A stretch of 64,000 nt of DNA, taken from NCBI GenBank assembly GCA_964483455.1, contig CAZACK010000001.1, forward strand, positions 1 through 64,000, given 5' to 3'. A program made the position numbers and the translations under genes. Numbering within the stretch: the first letter of the stretch is position 1; each line of letters opens with the position of its first letter. The notes below the pieces were generated by a model that worked only from the letters and a program-made list of their open reading frames with translations, searched no databases and was not told where the DNA came from. Source of the DNA: CAYZJD01 sp964483455 (GTDB lineage Bacteria > Acidobacteriota > Terriglobia > Bryobacterales > Bryobacteraceae). Of this stretch, positions 23,400-31,041 are shown piece after piece.

Positions 23400-23460
23400 C
23401 CGCCGATGAACGCCGCTAAACGCCGATAGGTCTCTTGCCGCCTTCGGCGTTCATGGGCGG
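23400..23460. repeat. REP-like imperfect palindrome between fliF and fliG
   Basis: A 16-bp inverted repeat (23400-23415 against 23445-23460) with one mismatch encloses a 29-nt loop. The inner 10 bp, ATGAACGCCG and CGGCGTTCAT, are perfect. The loop holds another AACGCCGAT-type unit. It sits in the longest gap of an otherwise packed operon. Similar AACGCCGAT/GGCGTTCATGGCGG palindromes recur between genes in some Acidobacteriota and Planctomycetes (from memory), so an interspersed REP element is likely. No U-tract for termination. Confidence 0.6.
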
Positions 23461-23495
23461 CCCGAAACGATTGGTCCGATGTCGCGAGAGCAGGC

Positions 23496-24527
23496 ATGAT
23501 CGTCAACGCGCCGAGAACGACGTTGCAGATTCCGGGAGTCCGGAAAGCGGCGATTCTGCTCATGATGCTCGGCGAAGAGGCGAGCGCCGAGCTGATGCGT
23601 CGCTTCAGCGAGGAGGAGGTGCAGGCGGTGAGCCGGGAGATCGCCTCCATCAGCGCCATCATCCCGGAACAGGCCGAATCGGTGCTCGACGAGTTCCACC
23701 AGATGACGCTGGCGCGGGACTACGTCATCAAGGGCGGCCTCGACCAGGCGAGGCGGATGCTGGTGAGCGCCTTCGGCAACGACCAGGCCGAGAAGATCCT
23801 CTACCGGCTGGCCAAGACGCTGCACGCAGACGCCAGCAGCTTCAACGCCCTGCAAAAGGCCGATCCCCAGCAGCTCGCGAAATTCGTGGCCAACGAACAC
23901 CCGCAGACGGTGGCGCTGATCGTTTCGCAGCTCAACGCCACGCAGGGGGCGGCGGTGCTGATGTCGCTACCCGCGCAGATCCGCTCGGACGTGGCCCTGC
24001 GCATGGCCAGCCTCGACCAGATTTCCCCGGAAATCATCAACCGCATCGCCGGCATCGTGCACCAGCGGCTGAAAGGCATCGGCGAGCTGAGCCGGCAATC
24101 CTACGGCGGCGTGCGGGCGCTGGCGGAATTGCTGAACCGGCTCGATTCAGGAGCCACCAAGGAGATTCTGGAGGACATGGGGCAGCAGGACGAGGAGATG
24201 GCCGACCGGGTGCGGCACCTGATGTTCGTCTTCGAGGACCTGCTGCTGATCGACGCCAACGGCATCAAGGAGATCCTGGCGAAGGTGGACCGCAAGATGC
24301 TGACGGTGGCGCTCAAGGGGACGAGCGAACAGCTTCGGAACCACATTCTGGCGTCGATGTCGCAGCGCGGGCGCGAGATGCTCCTCGAGGACATGGAGGC
24401 GCTCGGTCCGGTGAAGATCAAGGAGGTCGAGGCGGCGCAGCAGGCGGTCATCGCCGTCGTGCGCCAGCTCGAGGCCGACGGCGCGCTGAGCCTGAAGGAG
24501 GCGGCCGGTGAGCAGTACGTTGTGTAG
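23496..24527 (+). CDS. fliG: Flagellar motor switch protein FliG
   Basis: 343 aa, normal length. N-terminal FliF-binding domain (GVRKAAILLMMLGEEASAEL; FSEEEVQAVSREIASI). The middle domain has the EHPQT motif in FVANEHPQTVALIVSQLNAT. The C-terminal torque domain has FVFEDLLLIDANGIKEIL and the charged helix with LLEDMEALGPVKIKEVEAAQ that contacts the stator. Forms the upper C ring on the cytoplasmic side of the MS ring. fliH overlaps its end by 20 bp. Confidence 0.97.
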   Translation: MIVNAPRTTLQIPGVRKAAILLMMLGEEASAELMRRFSEEEVQAVSREIASISAIIPEQAESVLDEFHQMTLARDYVIKGGLDQARRMLVSAFGNDQAEKILYRLAKTLHADASSFNALQKADPQQLAKFVANEHPQTVALIVSQLNATQGAAVLMSLPAQIRSDVALRMASLDQISPEIINRIAGIVHQRLKGIGELSRQSYGGVRALAELLNRLDSGATKEILEDMGQQDEEMADRVRHLMFVFEDLLLIDANGIKEILAKVDRKMLTVALKGTSEQLRNHILASMSQRGREMLLEDMEALGPVKIKEVEAAQQAVIAVVRQLEADGALSLKEAAGEQYVV

Positions 24528-25158
24528 AATCCTCCGGACAAGCGACAGCGGGCGGGCGGAAGCAATCGTCTGGCCGACCGCGGAGCAGGCCCGCGGCCGG
24601 CGAACCGCGCCGGGCGTCGTCAGACTGGCGGACGGCCCTGCTGAAACACAGGATCGATCAATCGACGCCGAGCGGAGGATCCAGGAAGCGAGACAAGCGG
24701 GATACGCCGAGGGGGAGGCGGCGGGCCGCCGCCAGGTGGCGCCGCTGATCGAACAGCTTGCGCGTACGCTCGATGCCCTGGCCGCGCTTCGGCCGCGTTT
24801 GCGCAAGGAGGCGGAATCGGACCTGGTGCGCCTGGCGATGGCGATTGCCCGCCGGATTCTCCGGCGCGAGCTGGGCGTCGATCCGGAGGCGATCCAGGGA
24901 CTGGTGCAAGTGGCGCTCGAAAGGCTGCAAGGGCAGGAGGGCTGCCGCGTGCGGGTCCATCCCAGCTTCGAGCCGGTGCTGCGCGCGGCGCTGTCGCGGC
25001 TGGCCGCCGGCAGTGCCATTGAGGTGGTCCCGGATGCCGGCCGCGAGCCGGGAGACGTCATCTTCGAAACCTCGCGCGGCGACCTGGATGCATCGGTCGA
25101 AACACAGCTCGAGGAGATCGAGCGCGGGTTGACCGACCGGCTGCGGAGCCGGTCATGA
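24508..25158 (+). CDS. fliH: Flagellar export ATPase regulator FliH
   Basis: 216 aa, GTG start inside the end of fliG. A helical charged region (about 55-110: ERRIQEARQAGYAEGEAAGR, which carries the AxxxGxxxG-type packing of FliH) precedes the V-type-ATPase-E-like C-terminal domain (LVRLAMAIARRILRRELG; VQVALERLQGQEGCRVRVHP; VPDAGREPGDVIFETSRGDL). FliH binds and restrains FliI and tethers it to the C ring. Order fliG-fliH-fliI-fliJ is canonical; its stop overlaps the fliI start by 4 bp. Confidence 0.92.
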   Translation: MSSTLCRILRTSDSGRAEAIVWPTAEQARGRRTAPGVVRLADGPAETQDRSIDAERRIQEARQAGYAEGEAAGRRQVAPLIEQLARTLDALAALRPRLRKEAESDLVRLAMAIARRILRRELGVDPEAIQGLVQVALERLQGQEGCRVRVHPSFEPVLRAALSRLAAGSAIEVVPDAGREPGDVIFETSRGDLDASVETQLEEIERGLTDRLRSRS

Positions 25159-26483
25159 GCGCCTCGCCGGAAATCCTGCTCGAGCCCTACCTGGCGCAGT
25201 TGGAGCGCCTCGACCCGTTGCGCCGCGTCGGCGAGGTGACCGAGCTGGTGGGACTGCTGATCGAGTCGCGCGGGCCGGCGGTGGCGATCGGAGACTTCTG
25301 CGAAATTCAGGCGTCGAACGGTCGGCGCATCCGCACCCAGGTCATCGGATTCCGGGAGGGGCGGGTGCTGGCCATGCCGCTCGAGGAAACCGACGGACTC
25401 CAACTGGGAGATCGGGTGATCGCGCGGAGCGAGGCGGCACGGGTGGCGGTCGGGCCGGGACTGCTGGGGCGCGTTCTGGACGGCTTCGGGCAGCCGATGG
25501 ATGGCGGCCCGCCGATCGCCGCCGCCGATTCCTACGAGCTGTACCGTGACCCTGCGAATCCGCTGGAGCGCGAGCACATCGTCGAGCCGCTGGTGACCGG
25601 CGTTCGCGCCATCGACAGCCTGCTGCCGTGCGGCAAAGGCCAGCGGATCGGCATCTTCGGCGGCAGCGGCGCCGGCAAGAGCACGCTGCTTGGGGCGATG
25701 TCGAGGCATAACTTCGCCGACGTGAGCGTGGTGGCGCTGATCGGCGAGCGGAACCGGGAGGTGCGGGCGTTCCTGGACCACGAATTGGGGCCCCAGGGGC
25801 TGCGGCGCTCGGTGGTGGTGGTGGCGACATCGGACCGGCCGGCGCCGCTGCGCGTCCGGGCCTGCTTCGTCGCGCTGGCCGTGGCCGAGTACTTCCGCGA
25901 CCAGGGGGCCGACGTGCTGCTGGTGATGGATTCGGTCACCCGGCTGGCGATGGCGCAGCGCGAGATCGGGCTGGCCGCCGGCGAGCCGCCGAGCCAGAAG
26001 GGCTATACGCCGTCCGTGTTCCATCTCCTGCCCAGGGCCTTCGAGCGCGCCGGCAGGTTTCGCCGCGGCTCCATCACCGGCTTTTTCACCGTGCTGGTGG
26101 AGGGCGACGATCTCAATGAGCCGATCTCCGACGCTGTGCGCGCCATCCTGGACGGCCACATCGTGCTGTCGCGGCGGCTGGGCAGCGCCGGCCACTATCC
26201 GGCCATCGAAGTGCTTCAGTCCGTCAGCCGTTTGACCGGGCAGATCACGACGGCGGAGCACTCCGAACAGGCGCGGAAAGTGCGGGAGGCGCTGGCGGCG
26301 TATCAGCAAGCGGAGGACCTGATCCAGCTTGGGGCCTACGTGGCCGGCTCGAATCCGAAGCTGGACACGGTCATTCAGGCCCGGGCCGAGCTGATGAAGT
26401 TTCTGCGGCAGGACGCGTCGGTCAAGGCCCCCATCGAAGAGACCATGGAGCGGCTGGAGGCGGTGGCGTCGTTGTTGCCGTAG
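25155..26483 (+). CDS. fliI: Flagellum-specific ATPase FliI
   Basis: 442 aa, normal length. Walker A GGSGAGKST at 169-177, Walker B-like VLLVMDSVTRLAMAQREIGL, and the F1-beta-like LAAGEPPSQKGYTPSVFHLL segment are all present. The N-terminal beta barrel carries LLGRVLDGFGQPMDGG. Hydrolyses ATP at the cytoplasmic face of the export gate to help unfold and deliver substrates with FliH and FliJ. Starts within the fliH stop (4-bp overlap); fliJ follows 9 bp later. Confidence 0.97.
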   Translation: MSASPEILLEPYLAQLERLDPLRRVGEVTELVGLLIESRGPAVAIGDFCEIQASNGRRIRTQVIGFREGRVLAMPLEETDGLQLGDRVIARSEAARVAVGPGLLGRVLDGFGQPMDGGPPIAAADSYELYRDPANPLEREHIVEPLVTGVRAIDSLLPCGKGQRIGIFGGSGAGKSTLLGAMSRHNFADVSVVALIGERNREVRAFLDHELGPQGLRRSVVVVATSDRPAPLRVRACFVALAVAEYFRDQGADVLLVMDSVTRLAMAQREIGLAAGEPPSQKGYTPSVFHLLPRAFERAGRFRRGSITGFFTVLVEGDDLNEPISDAVRAILDGHIVLSRRLGSAGHYPAIEVLQSVSRLTGQITTAEHSEQARKVREALAAYQQAEDLIQLGAYVAGSNPKLDTVIQARAELMKFLRQDASVKAPIEETMERLEAVASLLP

Positions 26484-26492
26484 GTCCGACCC

Positions 26493-26957
26493 ATGCGGAC
26501 GTTCCGGTTCCGTCTCGAGCGCGTCCTCCGGTGGCGGCGAACACAACTGGACTTTGAAGAGTCGCGGATGAAGCAGTTGACCGCGGGCTTGCGGCGAATC
26601 GAGGCCGCGCGCGAAGCCCTGGAGGAGGCGCGGGGCGCGGCGCGCCGGGAAGTGCTGTCGAGCGGCCACCCTGACGGGGCTGAGCTCGCCCAACTCGCCT
26701 GCCACCTGAGGCGGCTCAAAAACGACGAGCGGCGGCTGGCAGAGTCGCGGCTCGAGCAGCAACGCAGGATCGAGACGCAGCGCGACACGCTGCTCGAAGC
26801 GCGGCGAAGACTCAGGCTGCTCGAGCGGCTGAAAGAAAAGCGTTTGGAGGAGTGGCAGCAGGAGGAGCAGCGCGAGATCGAAGTGCTGGCGGGCGAGACG
26901 TTCCTGGCGAGACGTCAAGCGCGAATCGGGCGAACGGACTCCGGAGCCGGACGATAA
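26493..26957 (+). CDS. fliJ: Flagellar export protein FliJ
   Basis: 154 aa, almost entirely a charged antiparallel coiled coil (FRFRLERVLRWRRTQLDFEE; LLERLKEKRLEEWQQEEQRE), the FliJ form. The N-terminal FRLERVLRWR pattern and the size fit the family, and position right after fliI is canonical. FliJ sits in the FliI hexamer like the F1 gamma stalk and contacts FlhA. Sequence conservation in this family is low, so position carries part of the call. Confidence 0.88.
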   Translation: MRTFRFRLERVLRWRRTQLDFEESRMKQLTAGLRRIEAAREALEEARGAARREVLSSGHPDGAELAQLACHLRRLKNDERRLAESRLEQQRRIETQRDTLLEARRRLRLLERLKEKRLEEWQQEEQREIEVLAGETFLARRQARIGRTDSGAGR

Positions 26958-26964
26958 GTCCGGT

Positions 26965-27333
26965 GTGAGCGAGTTCCTGCGCGATGCTGTCCGGATTCTG
27001 GAATCGGCCGGATCGGCAGCCTCTTCCGGCCACCAGCCCGCCGAGCTGTCTATCCTCATTGGCCCGGGCGGCTCGATCCGGATGATCGCGGGTTCGGACT
27101 GGCCTCTGGATTCGCTTCGCGCGCATCACGGGGCGCGGGTCGCCTACCGGGTGACAGGGGGCAGGAGTCGGGTGGTGGTGGAAGGCCGGTGCGGCGGGGA
27201 GCGGTGCGTGTTGGAGAGGATTCTTCCGGTACTCACAAGGGAGATTCACCTCGGAGCTGTGAGGGATGTAGAGGGTTCGTCGCTGGATATCGCCCGTCGG
27301 CGGGACAATCGCTCCAGGATCTGGTGGACGTAG
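26965..27333 (+). CDS. Hypothetical protein after fliJ
   Basis: 122 aa from a GTG start, 7 bp after fliJ. Residues 5-90 look like a compact alpha/beta domain (EFLRDAVRILESAG; AELSILIGPGGSIRMIAGSD; WPLDSLRAHHGARVAYRVTG). I do not recognise a family. The last 29 codons overlap the 3' end of the convergent lytic transglycosylase gene, so the true reading frame may be shorter in function than in length. A flagellar accessory role is suggested only by operon position. Confidence 0.55.
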   Translation: MSEFLRDAVRILESAGSAASSGHQPAELSILIGPGGSIRMIAGSDWPLDSLRAHHGARVAYRVTGGRSRVVVEGRCGGERCVLERILPVLTREIHLGAVRDVEGSSLDIARRRDNRSRIWWT

Positions 27334-27965
27334 TTCCGGGTCTCGGGGATGTCAGGAATGCCGCCGGCTTGCTCGACACGCGCCGGCCCGGCGTTATAGG
27401 CGCCCAAGGCAAGGGGCAGGTCGCGGTCGAACCGCTCGAGCAAGAGACCCAGGAAGCGAGCGCCGGCATCGAGATTCTCCTTCGGATCGAGCGGGTCCTC
27501 GACCCCGAACAGCGCCGCCGTCGCCGGCATCAACTGCATCAATCCAAGGGCGCCCTTCCGGGAGACGGCGCAGGGAAGGAACGCCGATTCCTGCTCGATC
27601 AGCGCGTGGAGCAGGTCGCGATCGAGGCCTTCTTTGTTAGCGGCGGCGTCAATCAGCTCGGCTGCCTCCTCCGCCGGGATTGGATCGCAGGCTCCGACCT
27701 CGGGGAACGCCGGAGGAGGGGCGGCTTCGACGGCGTTGTACGAAGCCGCCGGCGCGGCAGCACGTCCGGCTGACTGTTCCTGGAGCCGCGTGGATTCAAC
27801 TTGGCGGGCGACGGAGTCCTGCATGGCGGCGGCCGCCTGCCGCTGCCGCGACACGGCTTCCTCCATGATCTTGATGAGCTGTTCGGATGAGGGTTGGGCG
27901 CGGAGAGGCCAGGCGAGTGCGCTGACGAGTATCAATTTCCTCAAGGTGCTCTCCTGGCAGATCAT
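27246..27965 (-). CDS. Lytic transglycosylase (SLT domain)
   Basis: 239 aa. The signal peptide region (LRKLILVSALAWPLRAQP) is followed by a helical Gln/Arg/Ala-rich spacer (about 25-75) and a lytic transglycosylase domain (about 100-215). The catalytic Glu is in LLHALIEQESAFLPCAVS, followed by KGALGLMQLMPATAALFGV and ALGAYNAGPARVEQAGGIPD, the standard SLT motifs. It cuts peptidoglycan in the periplasm. FlgJ in this cluster (28909) lacks a muramidase domain, so this enzyme likely opens the wall for the rod. It overlaps the convergent hypothetical gene by 88 bp. Confidence 0.92.
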   Translation of the reverse strand: MICQESTLRKLILVSALAWPLRAQPSSEQLIKIMEEAVSRQRQAAAAMQDSVARQVESTRLQEQSAGRAAAPAASYNAVEAAPPPAFPEVGACDPIPAEEAAELIDAAANKEGLDRDLLHALIEQESAFLPCAVSRKGALGLMQLMPATAALFGVEDPLDPKENLDAGARFLGLLLERFDRDLPLALGAYNAGPARVEQAGGIPDIPETRNYVHQILERLSRRRAISSDEPSTSLTAPR

Positions 27966-27992
27966 CGGCGGAACCGGTCCGGAATTTGATCC

Positions 27993-28019
27993 TCAAGGAC
28001 TGGCGACAGGCGACGATAA
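27993..28019 (+). promoter_or_regulatory. Sigma28-type promoter for flaG-fliS
   Basis: TCAA (27993-27996), exactly 15 bp, then GACGATAA (28012-28019). Against TAAA-N15-GCCGATAA this has 3 of 4 and 7 of 8 matches with perfect spacing. It lies 53 bp before the flaG ATG; flaG and fliS are filament-class genes, normal FliA targets. Confidence 0.6.
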
Positions 28020-28072
28020 GTCAAGACGAGGGGACTACCCGGAGAGGTGTCCGAGCCCCCAAGGAGTCGGGT

Positions 28073-28357
28073 ATGGAAATCGCAGCGGTGCAACGCCCAG
28101 GATACGCGCTGCCGGGAGCGCCGCAAGCCATCCCAGCCCAGAAGCTTGCGGAAAACCGCGAGGTCATTCAGGCGGTGAAAGCGCTCAACGCGGCGGAGCT
28201 GTTCGGCCAAAACTATGAACTCACATTCCTGATGGATCGGGAGACCCAGCGTCCGGTAATCCGGCTGGTGGATCGGAAGACGAAAGACGTCATTCGGCAG
28301 GTTCCTCCGGAATACCTGCTCGAACTGACCGCGCACATGACCCAGGCCGAGGAATAA
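28073..28357 (+). CDS. flaG: FlaG family protein
   Basis: 94 aa from the ATG at 28073, chosen because AGGAG lies 7 bp upstream. The C-terminal half is a clear FlaG domain: YELTFLMDRETQRPVIRLVD followed by RKTKDVIRQVPPEYLLEL. FlaG proteins affect filament length and usually sit beside fliD or fliS. Their biochemical role is not settled. It is preceded by a sigma28-type promoter; fliS starts 18 bp downstream. Confidence 0.9.
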   Translation: MEIAAVQRPGYALPGAPQAIPAQKLAENREVIQAVKALNAAELFGQNYELTFLMDRETQRPVIRLVDRKTKDVIRQVPPEYLLELTAHMTQAEE

Positions 28358-28375
28358 ACCACGCGCGCGGAGAAA

Positions 28376-28903
28376 ATGACTGCCGGCGACGATATGAGGA
28401 GTCAGGAACGCGCAATGCTGCACGATGCTCACGAAGCCTACCGGGAAAGTCGGATTCTCTCCGCCGATCCGGTGGAGCTGATCCGGATCCTGTACCGGAT
28501 CGCAATCGACCGGGTGCGGGAGGCCAGGGAACACCTGGCGAGGGGCGACGTCGCGGCGCGATCGAATTCCATTTCCGGCGCGTGCGAGGCGCTGGTTGAA
28601 CTGGCGTGCAGCCTGAACCACGAGGAGGGAGGAGAGGTCAGCCGGCGCCTGGCCGCGCTCTATGAATACATGCAGTGGCGCCTGGTGGAAGCCAACCTGA
28701 AGCAAAGCGAGGAGCCGCTGGCGGAAGTGCTCGCACTGCTCACCACGCTTCTGGAGGCGTGGCAGCAGGTGAAGATCCGGCCGGCGGCGGACGCCGAGGC
28801 TGGAGCAGCCGGCCTTCTTCCACTGGCCGCCCACACGCGCGCTCTGAACCCGTTCGGGGGTGAGCAGGCGGCCGAGTACGCGCCGCAGAGCTGGTGCGGG
28901 TGA
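28376..28903 (+). CDS. fliS: Flagellin export chaperone FliS
   Basis: 175 aa. Residues about 15-125 match FliS: EAYRESRILSADPVELIRIL (the A.Y....V.TASP..L...LY pattern), RVREAREHLARGDVAARSNS, and LAALYEYMQWRLVEANLKQS. A C-terminal extension of about 45 residues (Ala/Gly-rich) exceeds the normal 125-135 aa length. FliS keeps flagellin unfolded before export; in bacteria with FliW and CsrA it also competes in flagellin control. It shares the flaG transcript. Confidence 0.93.
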   Translation: MTAGDDMRSQERAMLHDAHEAYRESRILSADPVELIRILYRIAIDRVREAREHLARGDVAARSNSISGACEALVELACSLNHEEGGEVSRRLAALYEYMQWRLVEANLKQSEEPLAEVLALLTTLLEAWQQVKIRPAADAEAGAAGLLPLAAHTRALNPFGGEQAAEYAPQSWCG

Positions 28904-28908
28904 TGGCA

Positions 28909-29208
28909 TTAAGGTTTTTGGGGCGGGCTGTCGGGCGCCAGGCCGACGGCAATCAGGCGGGCTAATCCCAACCCTCCTTGGGCAGCTAAGGCCTGCGCAA
29001 ACTGCTCCTCGGCAAGCTCCAGGGCCGGCGAGGCGGAGGCATCCTCTCCGCAGCCCAGCCAGCCTTCACTGCCGGCCTCGCGCGCGGTCCGAAGCAGCCT
29101 CGCAATCAGCAACGCCTCGAACTGCCGGGCGGCGTCGGCGATCCGCTTGCGATCGCCCTGGGTGGCCGGTCCTGTCTGATCCCTGAGGGGGGAGATTTCA
29201 TCCAGCAT
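28909..29208 (-). CDS. flgJ: Rod-binding protein, FlgJ N-terminal domain only
   Basis: 99 aa from the ATG at 29208, preceded by AGGAGG at good spacing (a longer in-frame start exists). The FlgJ rod-cap domain is seen in RIADAARQFEALLIARLLRT and ALELAEEQFAQALAAQGGLG (the E.FA..LA..GGIG.A motif). It lacks the C-terminal muramidase of enterobacterial FlgJ; a separate lytic transglycosylase lies at 27246. Role: cap for rod assembly in the periplasm. It is last in the minus-strand operon flgF to flgJ, 39 bp after flgI. Confidence 0.88.
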   Translation of the reverse strand: MLDEISPLRDQTGPATQGDRKRIADAARQFEALLIARLLRTAREAGSEGWLGCGEDASASPALELAEEQFAQALAAQGGLGLARLIAVGLAPDSPPQKP

Positions 29209-29247
29209 GCAAGCCTCCTGACATCCCACGCGCCTTGACACGAACCC

Positions 29248-30348
29248 CTAGATGACTTCCAGCTCGGCTTCGAGCGCGCCCGCGCTCCTCAGATTCTGAA
29301 GGATGGCGATGATGTCGCGGGGCGTGGATCCCACCGAGGTCAGCGCGCGAACCAGTTCCTCGACCGTCGCTCCTTCCTTCAGCACCAGGTTGCGGGCCTT
29401 GTCCTCCTTGATGCCGACGCCGACCTGGGGCACGACTTCGGTGGTTCCCGAGGAGAGCGGCAGCGGCTGCGACACCGCGAAGCTCGTTTGAATTTCCACC
29501 GTCAGGTTGCCATGGAGGATGGCCACGGGCGAGATCCGGACCTCTTTGCCGATGACGATGGTTCCGGTGCGCTCGTTGATCACCACCCGCGCCGGACGGT
29601 CGGTCTCGACCGTCAGCCGTTCGAGCTCGGCGATGAAGTCCACCGGGCGGGCGGCGAAGGACTCCGGTAGCTTGACCCGGACCGCAGCCGGGTTCTCCGC
29701 CTGGGCAGCCGGGCCTGGTTGCTCTCCGAACTTCTTGTTCAACGCCTCCGCGATTCGCGCCGCGGTGGTGAAATCCGCATGGCGCAACTGCAAGCGGAGC
29801 TCATCGCCCGGAGGGACCGACGGCGCGGCCCGCTCGACCATGGCGCCGTTGGGCACGCGGCCGACGGTGGGGTGATTGACCGTCTGGCTATTGCCGGCCC
29901 GGCCGGCGACAAAGCCACCGGTCACGACCGGCCCCTGTCCGACCGCGTAGACCTGCCCGTCGGCGCCGCGCAGGCTGGTCATGAGGAGCAATCCACCCTG
30001 GAGGTTCGACGCATCGCCGATCGCCGCCGCGATCACGTCGATGCGCGTGCCGGGCTGGGCGAACGGCGGAAGCGTGGCGGTGACCATGACCGCCGCCGTG
30101 TTGTTGACGCGGATCGCCTCCGGCGCAACGGAGACGCCCATCCGCTCGAGAATGTTCGTCAAGCTCTGCGCGGAGAACACCGTCTGCCGGCGGTCACCCG
30201 TCCCCGCCAGGCCCACCACCAGGCCGTAGCCGATCAACTGGTTCTCGCGCATTCCTTCGATGGAAACCAGTTCCTTGAGCCGGGTGGCATTTGGCGCGGC
30301 CAGAGAAGCGGCGGCCAGCAACAGGCCGGCGCGATGCAGTGGAGTCAT
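29248..30348 (-). CDS. flgI: Flagellar P-ring protein FlgI
   Basis: 366 aa, normal length. Signal peptide (LHRAGLLLAAASLAAPNA). Family motifs: RENQLIGYGLVVGLAGTGD, FSAQSLTNILERMGVSV, NTAAVMVTATLPPFAQPGTR, ARVVINERTGTIVIGKEVRI and the end TSVGSTPRDIIAILQNLRSA. Forms the ring in the peptidoglycan layer, with help from FlgA. Its presence together with FlgH shows a Gram-negative flagellum. It lies 9 bp after flgH. Confidence 0.97.
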   Translation of the reverse strand: MTPLHRAGLLLAAASLAAPNATRLKELVSIEGMRENQLIGYGLVVGLAGTGDRRQTVFSAQSLTNILERMGVSVAPEAIRVNNTAAVMVTATLPPFAQPGTRIDVIAAAIGDASNLQGGLLLMTSLRGADGQVYAVGQGPVVTGGFVAGRAGNSQTVNHPTVGRVPNGAMVERAAPSVPPGDELRLQLRHADFTTAARIAEALNKKFGEQPGPAAQAENPAAVRVKLPESFAARPVDFIAELERLTVETDRPARVVINERTGTIVIGKEVRISPVAILHGNLTVEIQTSFAVSQPLPLSSGTTEVVPQVGVGIKEDKARNLVLKEGATVEELVRALTSVGSTPRDIIAILQNLRSAGALEAELEVI

Positions 30349-30357
30349 CGAAACCCT

Positions 30358-31041
30358 CTAGAATGGCAGCAAGCCCATCAGCAACCGGTAGAGGAAGAAA
30401 GGCCGCCGCACGGCGTCTGCAACCACGCCTTTGCCGTTGATGCGCACCTCCAGGTGCGCGACGCGATCCGAGCGAATCACATTGCCCGGGCTCAGGTCGG
30501 CGGGGCGGACGATCCCGCGCAGGGTCACGATCTGCCGCTCCGAGTTCACCTGGATGTCCTTGCCCGCCTCGATCACCAAGTTGCCGTTTGGCAGCACGTG
30601 AATGACGCGGGCCGACAGAGTCGTGCTCAGCACGGTTTCCCGGCTGGTCGAACCCTCGCCGTTCAACTGCGATTCCGAGGAGAGATCGGCGAGGTTGGCG
30701 AGCGGGCCGGCGGCGCGCGTCAGGCCACCCAGGGCTGAAATCGAGTTCTTGGCGCTCGAGGCCCGAGCCGACTTGGTGGAACCTTTGGCGACGGCGGAGG
30801 CGCGCTCGGCCACGAGGACGGTCACCAGGTCGTCCACTTGCGCGGCGCGCACGTCGCGGGCGGCGTCGGCAAGGATGGAGGATGGTCGCCAGACGGACCC
30901 CGGGGAAGCTCCCGTCTCCGCCGAGGACCAGCCGGCCGCGGCCTCGATGTAGCGGTCGAGCGGGGACTTCTGCGCCTGCCGGTCCTCTTTGCCGGCCGCG
31001 CCCAACATCAGGGCGCTCCAAAGCAGCACCCAGCGCTTCAT
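30358..31041 (-). CDS. flgH: Flagellar L-ring protein FlgH, apparently lacking the lipobox cysteine
   Basis: 227 aa. Family motifs: DAARDVRAAQVDDLVTVLVA, ARVIHVLPNGNLVIEAGKDI, RQIVTLRGIVRPADLSPGNV and the end SDRVAHLEVRINGKGVVADA. The signal peptide WVLLWSALMLGAAGKED has no cysteine where FlgH proteins usually carry a lipid-modified one, so it may be processed as a plain secreted protein or anchored another way. Forms the outer-membrane ring around the rod. It overlaps flgA by 4 bp and is followed by flgI. Confidence 0.93.
   Translation of the reverse strand: MKRWVLLWSALMLGAAGKEDRQAQKSPLDRYIEAAAGWSSAETGASPGSVWRPSSILADAARDVRAAQVDDLVTVLVAERASAVAKGSTKSARASSAKNSISALGGLTRAAGPLANLADLSSESQLNGEGSTSRETVLSTTLSARVIHVLPNGNLVIEAGKDIQVNSERQIVTLRGIVRPADLSPGNVIRSDRVAHLEVRINGKGVVADAVRRPFFLYRLLMGLLPF

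Noticed and set aside
24147..27059. 970-codon minus-strand open frame across fliG-fliJ
   Set aside because: It runs antisense to four well-conserved flagellar genes and shows only Arg/His/Gln-rich composition, the shadow of GC-rich codons on the other strand.
28020..28072. Second CsrA target in the flaG leader
   Set aside because: GGA occurs three times and a weak stem can be drawn, but none matches the ACARGGAUGU core, so it was not annotated.
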